Origin: Bacteroides ilei
Lineage (GTDB): Bacteria; Bacteroidota; Bacteroidia; Bacteroidales; Bacteroidaceae
Length of the DNA stretch: 64,000 nucleotides
Assembly (NCBI RefSeq): GCF_900128495.1
Contig: NZ_LT635803.1
Coordinates: 43,316 to 107,315, forward strand
Direction: 5' to 3'
Shown: one piece after another, positions 53,874 through 61,380 of the stretch
How positions within the stretch are numbered: position 1 is the first letter of the stretch
How the letters are laid out: every line of letters begins with the position of its first letter
The notes under the pieces: model-generated
The model's database searches: none
What the model was told of the DNA's origin: nothing
The model's input: the letters and a program-made list of their open reading frames with translations, nothing else
Program-made: the position numbers and the translations under genes

Positions 53874-54923
53874 TTATTCCTGTGAGTATTCCTTGATGTG
53901 CTGTTCCTGGTCCAGTCTGCACACCAGCAGGCGTCCGTCGCGTTCCGCCACGATGTATCCGTCCAGTCCTTCCAGCACCACCTTGCTTTCCTGGTTGGCG
54001 TGCACCACACAGTTGCGGCAGTCGTACAGCTTCACGTTGCCGCCTATCACCGCATTGTTGTCGGCGTCATGACTGTGCTGTGCGTGCAGCGATCCCCACG
54101 TACCCAGGTCGCTCCATCCGAAGTCGGCCGGCAGCACATGGATCCCTTCTGCCTTCTCCATCACCGCATAGTCTATCGAGATCTTCTCGCAGGTAGGGAA
54201 GAGGCGTTTCAGTTCCTCCTGTTCCTTCTCCGTATACAGACTGGGCGTCAGTTCGTCCATCACCCCTGCAATCTGCGGCGCATACGTCCGCAGAGCCTTC
54301 GTAATCGTCTCCACGTTCCACACAAAGATCCCCGCGTTCCACAGGTAGTTTCCTGCCGCCAGGTATTTCTCTGCCGTTTCCAGGTTCGGTTTCTCACGGA
54401 ACGAGTCTACCCGGTGTATTTCACTGCCTTCCAGCTTCTCTGCCGCGCAGATGTAGCCGTAGCCTGTTTCCGGCCGTGTCGGTCGGATACCCAGAGTAAC
54501 GATGCGGCCCCCCGTTTCCGTAAAGGCCAGCGCCGTCTGTATGCACCGTTTGAATTCGGCTGTATCAATCACCAGCGCATCCGAAGGCGTCACCACAATG
54601 TTCGCCTGCTCGTCCTGCATCCTTATTTTCCAGCAGGCGTAGGCTATACACGGTGCCGTGTTTCTCGCTTCAGGTTCTGCCAGTATATGCTGTGCGGGAA
54701 TGTCGGGAAGCTGTTCCTTCACGATGTCCGTATATTTCTCCGAGGTCACCACCCAGAAGTTTTCCGGGGGACAGATGCCCGCAAACCGGTTTACCGTAAG
54801 CTGTATCAGTGATTTTCCGCAGCCCATCACGTCAATGAACTGTTTCGGGTATTCGGGTGTACTCATCGGCCAGAAGCGGCTTCCTATGCCGCCCGCCATA
54901 ATAACGATATGGTTATGTTCCAT
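53874..54923 (-). CDS. manC: mannose-1-phosphate guanylyltransferase
   Basis: A 349-residue nucleotidyltransferase making GDP-mannose. The N-terminal signature MAGGIGSRFWPMSTPEYPKQF holds the GTP-binding loop. Later strings are VTSEKYTDIVKEQLPDIPA, TPSDALVIDTAEFKRCI, GYGYICAAEKLEG and FGWSDLGTWGSL. It lacks the C-terminal isomerase domain of bifunctional ManC/AlgA forms. It is first gene of the six-gene sugar-nucleotide operon with a -7 box upstream. The start is the ATG at 54923; a 38-codon in-frame extension into the promoter is rejected. Confidence 0.95.
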   Translation of the reverse strand: MEHNHIVIMAGGIGSRFWPMSTPEYPKQFIDVMGCGKSLIQLTVNRFAGICPPENFWVVTSEKYTDIVKEQLPDIPAQHILAEPEARNTAPCIAYACWKIRMQDEQANIVVTPSDALVIDTAEFKRCIQTALAFTETGGRIVTLGIRPTRPETGYGYICAAEKLEGSEIHRVDSFREKPNLETAEKYLAAGNYLWNAGIFVWNVETITKALRTYAPQIAGVMDELTPSLYTEKEQEELKRLFPTCEKISIDYAVMEKAEGIHVLPADFGWSDLGTWGSLHAQHSHDADNNAVIGGNVKLYDCRNCVVHANQESKVVLEGLDGYIVAERDGRLLVCRLDQEQHIKEYSQE

Positions 54924-54948
54924 GTTGTTGTCTTTTGAATTTCGTTTA

Positions 54949-54956
54949 CAAAGGTA
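54949..54956 (-). promoter_or_regulatory. -7 promoter box of the manC-fucP operon
   Basis: TACCTTTG on the minus strand, 25 bases before the manC ATG. Confidence 0.45.
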
Positions 54957-55033
54957 ATCATATATTCGGTACGAAAGGCTTTCTTTTCCTATGAAAATAG
55001 GTTTTGACTGTTTCCGCAAGAATAAGCCGTTTG

Positions 55034-57700
55034 TCATACTTCCTCAAAATTATAGACCGTAGCCATGTCCTCCGGATATTCCGCATGAGGTTTGATGCTG
55101 ATGGGATGGATGGTGAGGGTGGCTTTTTCCGGGTCTACCTGCGGATAGGCCAGTGCCAGTGCCTGCCGGCGTTCGAGTGTAACGTATTCACTCTCGGCGG
55201 CATTCTTCGACCAGCATAGGATAAACAGGTCCGACGAGTCGATATATTGCCTTATCATGACAGGATAGATATCGCCGGCTTTCAGGTAATGCCGGTCAAA
55301 GAAATAATCCACTCCCTGTGCCCTATAGGCTTCGGCTATATATTTTACCTGCGCTTCATCCTTGTGTGAATACGAAATGAAAATTTTATGGAAGGTCCTG
55401 CATTCCACATTTGTATACAGGTTTTGCGGGTTACGTACTACATTGGTCTTGAACAGCATTTTTCCGGCAGGTATTCCGTTTACAGACACTACCACGGTTC
55501 CGATAAGGACAGATGCCCTGAAACCGTCTTTTACGGATACTCCGAACTGGCAGTCCGCAAGACTCCCTTGCCATGTCAGTTCCCGTACAGGCTCATCCGT
55601 TATTTCTACCCCTTCACCGCACATGTTCAGGCATACCCTTACCGTGTCTCCCTGTTTCAGCAGGACGGAAAGAGGGGTGAAATTACGGCGTATAGCCTGT
55701 GAATCCACTTCCGTTGCCTTGCGCATCACCGTGTCTTCCCATCCGTCCTGGTAGAGAAAGACCTGTACAAGCATGTAGTCACCGGGGCTGGTCTCTGCCG
55801 GAGCGAATACGGAAGCGTTGACTTTCGACGGCTGGGGCTGCTTGCTTTCACCCTTCATGTCACCGTTGCCTGTAAACAGTTGCCTTAGTCGGCCTAAGAG
55901 TCCTCCGGTACGTCTGGGTGCACCCTGTCCGGATCTCGAAGGCTCTGCCTCCTGCCGGGTATTCCCGGCCGATGGGGAATAAGATACTGGTATATCCTTC
56001 CGAACCCCGATATGCGGGCCGATGCATGTAGAGCAGAATTTTTCTACGGTCTTCTGCGCGGGGCTTGAAGAGAATCTGCCGCCGCTGATGAGAAGAAGGT
56101 TCCCTTCCTGCTGATGCCCGCGCATGAAATCCAGTACGTCTGTCTTGAAAGCATCCAGTGATTCATATCTGTCCGAAGGCTCGTAGCTTATGGCCTTGGG
56201 CAGAAATGGAAAGTCAAGGTTGCTGTATTCCGGCTTCATCAGCAGGGATGGTCTGGGAATCCGGACCCTGTTCATCCGGAGATTGTGTGCTCTTTCACCG
56301 TATTCCAGCCACAAGGGAGGATACAAGTTGTTGAGCAGGTGATAGGCCATCATACCTGTGACATACACGGCCGAACGTTCGTCGAATAAGTTTTCCCGTA
56401 TTGTCTCTGGAGCCATGTACCATTTGCTGCCCACACCGCCTCTGTCTGTCATCCCGGCGTATTTTCCCGCTTTTCCGGTAAAGGTACAGCTGCCGAAGTC
56501 ACCTAGCTTATACAGGTTGCGTCCGTTTTCAACGTCATCTGTCAGGTATATGTTGTTGAGATGGATATCCCTGTATACGATGCCATGTGCCAGAAGCTCT
56601 TCCAGCCCCGCTATAACGTCAAGTATCAGGAGGCAGAAGTCATTGATGGTCAGTTTGAAATAGTGGCTTGCAAGGATTGCCGCCAGAGGAGTTGCCTGTT
56701 CAATATAGAGTATACCCTTATTGAAATCGGCGTTTGTGGCGTGCAGGATATGCCTTATCGTATTTTCACTTGCCACGGTCAGTTCCTTGCGTAACAGTTC
56801 ATGGTCCGGATCGTTTTTGAACACTTTGGCTACCGACTGCCGGCGGCAATGTTTGTCTTGATTGTGTGCCAGATAAATCTCCGATGTACTTCCCGAATCA
56901 GAAAGGAGACATCCCAATCCTCCGGCATTTCCGTTCCTTGACGGGGCGACGTCGATGTCCTGATATCGGGTATAGCCGATGTTGCCGTCGCAGTGCGGTA
57001 GCAGCTCCTCTTCCTCTATCGTCCTCGACTGTCTGATGGCAGATGTGTCCGTACAGAAAAAGTTATAGAACAGAGAGTCTGCTCCAACCGTAGGTTCAGT
57101 TCCTGATTCACGCAGGATCTTTTCCGTTTCCGGCATCGCAAAGGTGGGGTCAAGGTGATACCACTTCTCATCTACCTTTACGGTCAGCCAGCAGTGGCGG
57201 CTGTCAGCCTCACTGTTGTTCATCTTGCCGAATACCAGTCTGCTTTCAATGCCCAGCAGCTGTAGGAGATATTGTGCCGCCTTGGCTATGCCGGTACATA
57301 CGGAGTTACGGTAAACGAATACGCTATAGATGGTCTGGTTATGGGCCGAATGGATGTTGTATCTGCAATACAGGGCAATCCATTTGTATACATACATCAC
57401 TTGCCCGGCTGTTGTCAGTTTCCGCACCTCTTCCATGCGGAAATCGTTTTTTATGACGTCCTTTATCTGTTCCATTCCCTTTTCACTCTCTTCCTTTTCC
57501 AGGGCATAATGGAATGAAACCCTACCTTCTTTGTATTCCCACTGATGCGAGAACCAGAAGATGTCGGGATTGTCACGCATTACCTGTCGTACGGCACACG
57601 ATATGTCCTCTCGGGTTGCTTCGGAAAGTACGGTTGCCGATGGTATATGGTTACGCAGGCATTGTTCTATCTGTTGTTCTATCAGTTCTTTGTTTTTCAT
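55034..57700 (-). CDS. transglutaminase-like / Ser-Thr kinase / TIR multidomain protein
   Basis: An 888-residue protein with three recognisable parts. (1) Residues about 85-215: transglutaminase-like domain with Cys135 (SVCTGIAKAAQYLLQLLG), His169 (RHCWLTVKVDEKWYHLD) and Asp184, a complete triad. (2) Residues about 255-530: protein kinase with Lys292 (VAKVF), YRDIHLNN (Asp378), DFG (401-403) and APE (430-432); YRD replaces HRD. (3) Residues 771-870: TIR domain (HKIFISYSHKDEAQ, then LCWSKNAAESEYVTLE, with Glu843 as the likely NADase residue). A beta-rich region (about 640-755) precedes TIR. No signal peptide. It follows the relic injection-system genes on the same strand. The combination suggests a sensor-effector immunity protein; that role is inference. 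Confidence 0.8.
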   Translation of the reverse strand: MKNKELIEQQIEQCLRNHIPSATVLSEATREDISCAVRQVMRDNPDIFWFSHQWEYKEGRVSFHYALEKEESEKGMEQIKDVIKNDFRMEEVRKLTTAGQVMYVYKWIALYCRYNIHSAHNQTIYSVFVYRNSVCTGIAKAAQYLLQLLGIESRLVFGKMNNSEADSRHCWLTVKVDEKWYHLDPTFAMPETEKILRESGTEPTVGADSLFYNFFCTDTSAIRQSRTIEEEELLPHCDGNIGYTRYQDIDVAPSRNGNAGGLGCLLSDSGSTSEIYLAHNQDKHCRRQSVAKVFKNDPDHELLRKELTVASENTIRHILHATNADFNKGILYIEQATPLAAILASHYFKLTINDFCLLILDVIAGLEELLAHGIVYRDIHLNNIYLTDDVENGRNLYKLGDFGSCTFTGKAGKYAGMTDRGGVGSKWYMAPETIRENLFDERSAVYVTGMMAYHLLNNLYPPLWLEYGERAHNLRMNRVRIPRPSLLMKPEYSNLDFPFLPKAISYEPSDRYESLDAFKTDVLDFMRGHQQEGNLLLISGGRFSSSPAQKTVEKFCSTCIGPHIGVRKDIPVSYSPSAGNTRQEAEPSRSGQGAPRRTGGLLGRLRQLFTGNGDMKGESKQPQPSKVNASVFAPAETSPGDYMLVQVFLYQDGWEDTVMRKATEVDSQAIRRNFTPLSVLLKQGDTVRVCLNMCGEGVEITDEPVRELTWQGSLADCQFGVSVKDGFRASVLIGTVVVSVNGIPAGKMLFKTNVVRNPQNLYTNVECRTFHKIFISYSHKDEAQVKYIAEAYRAQGVDYFFDRHYLKAGDIYPVMIRQYIDSSDLFILCWSKNAAESEYVTLERRQALALAYPQVDPEKATLTIHPISIKPHAEYPEDMATVYNFEEV

Positions 57701-57735
57701 GGCAGGTATTCCAAGAGTCCTTCAGTTTTGGCCAA

Positions 57736-57996
57736 TCATAATTTTGCCTTTTCTTTTTCCAGTGCATCCTTCAATGTCTGCACGTCCAGCGTTTCCTTGC
57801 CGGACATGAGGAGCTGTAGGGCGCAACGGCGCACCACGTTGGTGATGGACCCGCCGGAAAGTTCCGTTCCGGCGGCAAGGGCGATGAGATCGTCGGCCTG
57901 CTGTCCCAGCCATTTCTTGGGCAGCATGTTCCGCCAAAGCTCGCGGCGGAGTTCTTCGTCGGGCATCGGGAAATAGACGACCGACTGGAAACGGCG
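57736..57996 (-). pseudogene. C-terminal remnant of an AAA+ ATPase (contractile-injection-system type)
   Basis: The last 86 codons of an AAA+ ATPase: RRFQSVVYFPMPDEELRREL at its beginning (post-sensor arginine region), then NMLPKKWLGQQADDL and the lid helix LSGGSITNVVRRCALQLLMS. The reading frame opens immediately after a TGA (57999-57997), exactly where an unrelated frame fades out, so the upstream two thirds of the gene, including Walker A and B, are missing. AAA ATPases of this type are conserved in extracellular contractile injection systems, and a DUF4255 gene lies just upstream. Confidence 0.75.
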
Positions 57997-58310
57997 TCAA
58001 GTTCTCCTCCCGATTCAGGCAACTGCAGTTCGTAGCTGTCAGCCGGGCGGAATCCGGACCAGTCGGTATAGAGAACAAATGCAGGATCGGTGATACACAG
58101 GTCCATATACAGCACATCGGTGTCCGTGTCCGGCTCCTCCGTAAAGAACAGGCTCCAGCTTCCCGCCGTTTCTTCACGGACCATCATTCCCCTGCGGTGC
58201 ATCAGTGCCTCGCTTCCGGGTGAGATGCGGAGTTTCAGTGAAGGGCACGGGCTTTCTCCGAAATACTCGTGTCTTACGGTCATGCGGTATAGTCTGTTGT
58301 AACCTTCCAT
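57993..58310 (-). pseudogene. N-terminal remnant of a gene next to DUF4255
   Basis: Begins with ATG at 58310 and encodes about 106 plausible residues: MEGYNRLYRMTVRHEYFGES, then MHRRGMMVREETAGSWSLFF and VLYMDLCITDPAFVLYTDW. At about 57995 it runs into the AAA ATPase sequence in the wrong frame, where it reads on meaninglessly to 57771. The junction is best explained by a deletion. It follows DUF4255 by 12 bases. The family is not recognised; it is presumably a structural or chaperone gene of the lost injection-system cluster. Confidence 0.65.
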
Positions 58311-58322
58311 GCCATCCGTTTT

Positions 58323-58853
58323 TTACATCTCCACCACAGGTCGTCCTACGTTGGTTCCGCCCGCAGTTATCTGTTTCCCGTCAATGCAGAGCCGGCGTAT
58401 CTTGCATACCACCGACGGATAATACTGTCCTCCCAGCAGAGTCCACATGTTGTTCTGGTCCTGCAGAGAGAGGTTGACAATCTCTATCGTGTAAATGGTG
58501 CCGTCCACTTCGAATTCCGGTTCAGATTGCATAAAGCGCAGGGTGTCAGAAAGCATGGAGAGCGATTCTGCGTATAGCCGTCCGTCGAACACGGCGGCAA
58601 TCATCACATTCAGGTTCAGCAGCAGGGGAGGCCGCATCCGTACATATCCGTTTTCCGTCTGTCGCATAGGAGCCGAAATGTTTCCTGCCGTTTCTTTTTC
58701 CACGTTCAGCAGGCCGATTACCATCTTGTCGGGCTTTTCTTCCAGGTTATTCCCTATCTGTCCCACTGTAGCAAGCCCCTCGGGGCGGTTATGGAAGCGG
58801 GAGAGGTATTCTTCCAGCAGTGTGGCGTATGTTGTCAATATCTTGCGTATCAT
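58323..58853 (-). CDS. DUF4255 (Pvc16 N-terminal) contractile injection system protein
   Basis: A 176-residue protein closely fitting DUF4255: an N-terminal helix (MIRKILTTYATLLEEYLSRF), KMVIGLLNVEKETAGN, RMRPPLLLNLNVMIAAVF, a middle helix with LSMLSDTLRFMQSE, and the signature EIVNLSLQDQNNMWTLLGGQ followed by YYPSVVCKIRRL. In phage-tail-like injection systems this family forms the sheath or tail terminator cap. It looks intact, but the sheath, tube, baseplate and spike genes that should accompany it are absent from the window. It starts within the stop of the Rpn-type nuclease gene (ATGA overlap). Confidence 0.85.
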   Translation of the reverse strand: MIRKILTTYATLLEEYLSRFHNRPEGLATVGQIGNNLEEKPDKMVIGLLNVEKETAGNISAPMRQTENGYVRMRPPLLLNLNVMIAAVFDGRLYAESLSMLSDTLRFMQSEPEFEVDGTIYTIEIVNLSLQDQNNMWTLLGGQYYPSVVCKIRRLCIDGKQITAGGTNVGRPVVEM

Positions 58854-59755
58854 AATGTGATGTTTTCTATTTCTTTTTCAGTCAGGCCGGTAGCCTGTGC
58901 GATTTGTGCGGTAGTCAGTCCCAGTGCTTTCAGGTTGCGTGCTATGGCGGTTTTTTCTTCCGCACGTCCTTCCGCACGACCTTCCGCACGACCTTCCGCA
59001 CGACCTTCCGCACGACCTTCCGCACGACCTTCCGCACGTTCTGTCATGATATTGTCCCGCAGAATCACGATGTTGTCCAGGTGTTTGTAATACGCCTTCA
59101 GCTCTTCCCGGCTCATGCGGTCCAGCTTCAGTTGCTCCTTCACCTTGTCCAGTCCCGGTGCCGTGGCATGTTCCGGCACGTTCCCCGTGTTCAGGTAATA
59201 GATCCATTCCTCCAGCGGCGTCTTGGCCACCCGGTTGAAGTCGTTCACCTTCAGGATGTAATACTCCGGATAGAGCTGGCTCACCTTGTCCACCTTGAAC
59301 GTCTGTTTCTGGAAGGGACTCAGTTCCAGGATGTCCCCCTCATGTATGCCCACGAATTCCGTCTTTCCGTGATACACGAAGTCCTTCCCGTGTCCCAGCG
59401 AGAAATACACGATGTTCACGCTGTACACCTTCCGCACATTCTCGTATCCTTCGCCGCGGTTGATGTATTCCGTCACGAGCTTTGATGCGCCGAACAGCAT
59501 GCGCTGGAAGTATGCATACTCGTTGTTGTTCTGCACCTCAATGAGCACCAGTTCACCTTTCGAGTTTTCCGCCAGCATGTCCACACGGTTATACTTGTCA
59601 AACTCATCCTCCTGGTTGCTTTCACTTTCCAGCAGCTTGTGGATGGTCACTTTTTCTTCTAACAGCGTGGTGAGCAGTCCTTCCAGCACCGCATAATTGG
59701 CCTTGTTGCGCAGCAGACGCTTCATGGCCCAGTCAAACCGAATATAACTTTCCAT
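58850..59755 (-). CDS. Rpn-family PD-(D/E)xK nuclease (putative recombination-promoting nuclease)
   Basis: A 301-residue protein of the Rpn/PD-(D/E)xK transposase-like family: FDWAMKRLLRNKANYAVLEG at the start, RVDMLAE with Asp59, LVLIEVQNNNEY with Glu73 and Gln75, and RMLFGASKLVTEYI. Residues about 241-272 are six RAEG tetrapeptides plus RAEE, encoded by 12-bp tandem repeats. The C-terminal part (LKALGLTTAQIAQATGLT) is a helix-turn-helix-like tail typical of the Bacteroides members. It overlaps the DUF4255 gene by four bases, so the two may be co-transcribed. Confidence 0.85.
   Translation of the reverse strand: MESYIRFDWAMKRLLRNKANYAVLEGLLTTLLEEKVTIHKLLESESNQEDEFDKYNRVDMLAENSKGELVLIEVQNNNEYAYFQRMLFGASKLVTEYINRGEGYENVRKVYSVNIVYFSLGHGKDFVYHGKTEFVGIHEGDILELSPFQKQTFKVDKVSQLYPEYYILKVNDFNRVAKTPLEEWIYYLNTGNVPEHATAPGLDKVKEQLKLDRMSREELKAYYKHLDNIVILRDNIMTERAEGRAEGRAEGRAEGRAEGRAEGRAEEKTAIARNLKALGLTTAQIAQATGLTEKEIENITL
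58966..59038. repeat. 12-bp tandem repeat inside the Rpn-type gene
   Basis: Five perfect tandem copies of ACCTTCCGCACG (58979-59038) and one variant copy before them encode RAEG units on the minus strand. A 12-bp unit keeps the frame whatever the copy number, so only the length of the linker between nuclease domain and tail would change. Confidence 0.9.
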
Positions 59756-59763
59756 AGGGCAAT

Positions 59764-60060
59764 CTATTTTGAGGTCATTTCTTTGTCACAAAGAAAATAA
59801 ATAATTTTCAGAAAAACGAATAGGTTTCGAAGTAATAAATTAAAAAAGAGATGCAAAAAACGTAGCAGCCGTGTTATGGCAAAACATTCATCAGATGTGG
59901 CTTTCCTGTTCCGTTCTTGATAGCTCTTTTCACCTATGTTCAGAGTGCTGGGCAGTACATCAATGGCATCCTTGAACGGACTGGTTTTAAGTTGTTCTTC
60001 GAGGGAGGAGTCTATCTTCAGCCGGTTTCGCTTTGCTTGGTTTGGCCGTCTCCGGAAAAA
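59764..60060 (-). other. gene-poor stretch with a possible eroded reading frame
   Basis: Between the Rpn gene and the muramidase (59756-60103) no gene with a start is visible. One minus-strand frame is open for 98 codons to a TAG at 59766-59764, with protein-like strings KDAIDVLPSTLNIGEKSYQE and RKATSDECFAITRLLRFL. It has no ATG or convincing start and then becomes hydrophobic and low in complexity. It may be a decayed fragment or chance. No recognisable family. Confidence 0.25.
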
Positions 60061-60103
60061 TGAGTAACTTAAGAAATAAATTTAAACCAACCGATATACA
60101 TTT

Positions 60104-60625
60104 ATGGCAGACATCAACGTACTTGTACCGCTCATCCTGAAGTGGGAGGGCGGTTTTGTCAACGACCCCGACGATCTGGGCGGGGCCACCAATATGGGAG
60201 TAACTCTGGCCACTTACCGCCAGTACCGGAAAAGCAGAAAATTACCTGCTCCCACAGTCGATGACCTGAAGAACCTCTCTCGCGAGGAGTGGACCGATAT
60301 TCTGAAGACGTATTACTGGGACCGTTGGCAGGCCGACCGGATCCGTGACCAGTCGGTAGCCAATATCCTGGTCGACTGGGTATGGGCATCCGGCGTATAC
60401 GGCATCAGGATTCCGCAGCAGATCCTGGACGTCACCGCCGACGGCATCGTAGGGAAAAACACCCTTGCCGCCCTCCATTCCTACAGCCCTCAGGCCGAGC
60501 TTTTCGGCCGTATCAAGCAGGCCCGTTTCGAGTACATCGACCGCATCTGCACCTCCCGGCCCGCCAACCGGAAGTTCCGGAAAGGGTGGGAGAACCGCAT
60601 CAGGGCTTTCCGTTTCCTCGGATAA
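60104..60625 (+). CDS. GH108 N-acetylmuramidase (peptidoglycan hydrolase)
   Basis: A 173-residue muramidase without a signal peptide. The N-terminal GH108 domain has LILKWEGGFVNDPDDLGGAT with the catalytic Glu in EGGF; TYYWDRWQADRIRDQSVAN follows. The C-terminal half (IPQQILDVTADGIVGKNTLA) is the short peptidoglycan-binding module usual for the family. Such enzymes occur in phages, prophage remnants and contractile injection clusters, so it may be a survivor of the lost cluster nearby, although it lies on the opposite strand. Confidence 0.88.
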   Translation: MADINVLVPLILKWEGGFVNDPDDLGGATNMGVTLATYRQYRKSRKLPAPTVDDLKNLSREEWTDILKTYYWDRWQADRIRDQSVANILVDWVWASGVYGIRIPQQILDVTADGIVGKNTLAALHSYSPQAELFGRIKQARFEYIDRICTSRPANRKFRKGWENRIRAFRFLG

Positions 60626-60675
60626 AACGCGGCAGGCATCCGTCTATCATATACTACATCTCCGTTGCCCGATAA

Positions 60676-61023
60676 TTATTTTATGAATGAAAAAGGCAGG
60701 GCCAGGATGTAGTGACATACATGCAATTCCGTCTGTTTTTGGAATAGTTGCGTTTCTTCTACCTTGAATATACCGAATCTTCGGGCGGTCAGCACATAAC
60801 ATATTTCTTTTTCATCGCTTCCGCACGGAGCCCTGTATTCCTTCTTTCCCGTCTTCGGATTGAAATGATAATCTTCCATCCTGGGCTTGTAGAGTTCGTG
60901 GTAGTAATAATTTGCATCGAAGTCCTTTTCATTGTATTTCAGCTTGTAGAAATACCCCACAGAAGCATACTGCTTGCCGTGGAATCTTAATATTTTCCCA
61001 ATGTGTATCTTTGTCTTTTTCAT
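60676..61023 (-). CDS. small protein of unknown function
   Basis: A 115-residue protein starting at MKKTKIHIGKILRFHGKQYA (61023). It is rich in aromatic and charged residues (KLKYNEKDFDANYYYHELYK, EKEICYVLTARRFGIFK) and has no membrane segment or signal peptide. No family is recognised. It is convergent with the muramidase gene and could form a small accessory or immunity gene. Coding potential is supported by an even amino-acid composition and a purine-rich sequence before the ATG. Confidence 0.5.
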   Translation of the reverse strand: MKKTKIHIGKILRFHGKQYASVGYFYKLKYNEKDFDANYYYHELYKPRMEDYHFNPKTGKKEYRAPCGSDEKEICYVLTARRFGIFKVEETQLFQKQTELHVCHYILALPFSFIK

Positions 61024-61065
61024 GGTAAGTTGGTCTTTTAAGGTGATAATAAACAAAAAGAGGAA

Positions 61066-61357
61066 ATGTCAGTTTTTACACACCCTCTCTCTGCTGCCGT
61101 TTATTTCGTTTGGTCCATTCTTTTCGTACTGCGTAAAGGCCATATGCTATGTTTGCCCGTAACGTATTTCCTCATTCCTTCGGCATTATCCTTGCTTACG
61201 CTCAATTTGTCTTTAAATGTTCCGACAGGATTCCGGTATTATCTGGCTGTCTTCATGTCTTGGTGGTTATAGCATTATGAATGCATATCTCTGTTTCATC
61301 GCATTGCCTTTTTTAGGTTGGATTGTTTTTTTCTTTTTCTGTTATATTTTTATTTGA
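61066..61357 (+). pseudogene. frameshifted small membrane protein
   Basis: AGAGGAAATG gives a good ribosome-binding context at 61066. The first frame encodes a 68-residue hydrophobic protein (LSAAVYFVWSILFVLRKG, YFLIPSALSLLTLNLS, FRYYLAVFMSW) and stops at 61272. The +1 frame continues across the stop with GGYSIMNAYLCFIALPFLG and WIVFFFFCYIFI to TGA at 61355-61357. Together they would make about 97 residues with four membrane helices, so a single-base frameshift is likely. The family is unknown. The rest of 61024-61380 shows nothing else. Confidence 0.35.
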
Positions 61358-61380
61358 AGGAGGTTATGATGCTTTTATGT

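Noticed and set aside
52385..54010. A 541-residue Wzi-like protein starting at 54010
   Set aside because: The first 51 codons overlap manC in another frame and lack a signal peptide; the signal peptide begins at 53857.
57771..58310. A complete 179-residue gene
   Set aside because: After about residue 106 the frame reads AAA ATPase DNA in the wrong register, so only the first part is genuine.
58966..59038. CRISPR-like repeat array
   Set aside because: The units are 12 bp, contiguous without spacers, and encode RAEG tetrapeptides within a gene.
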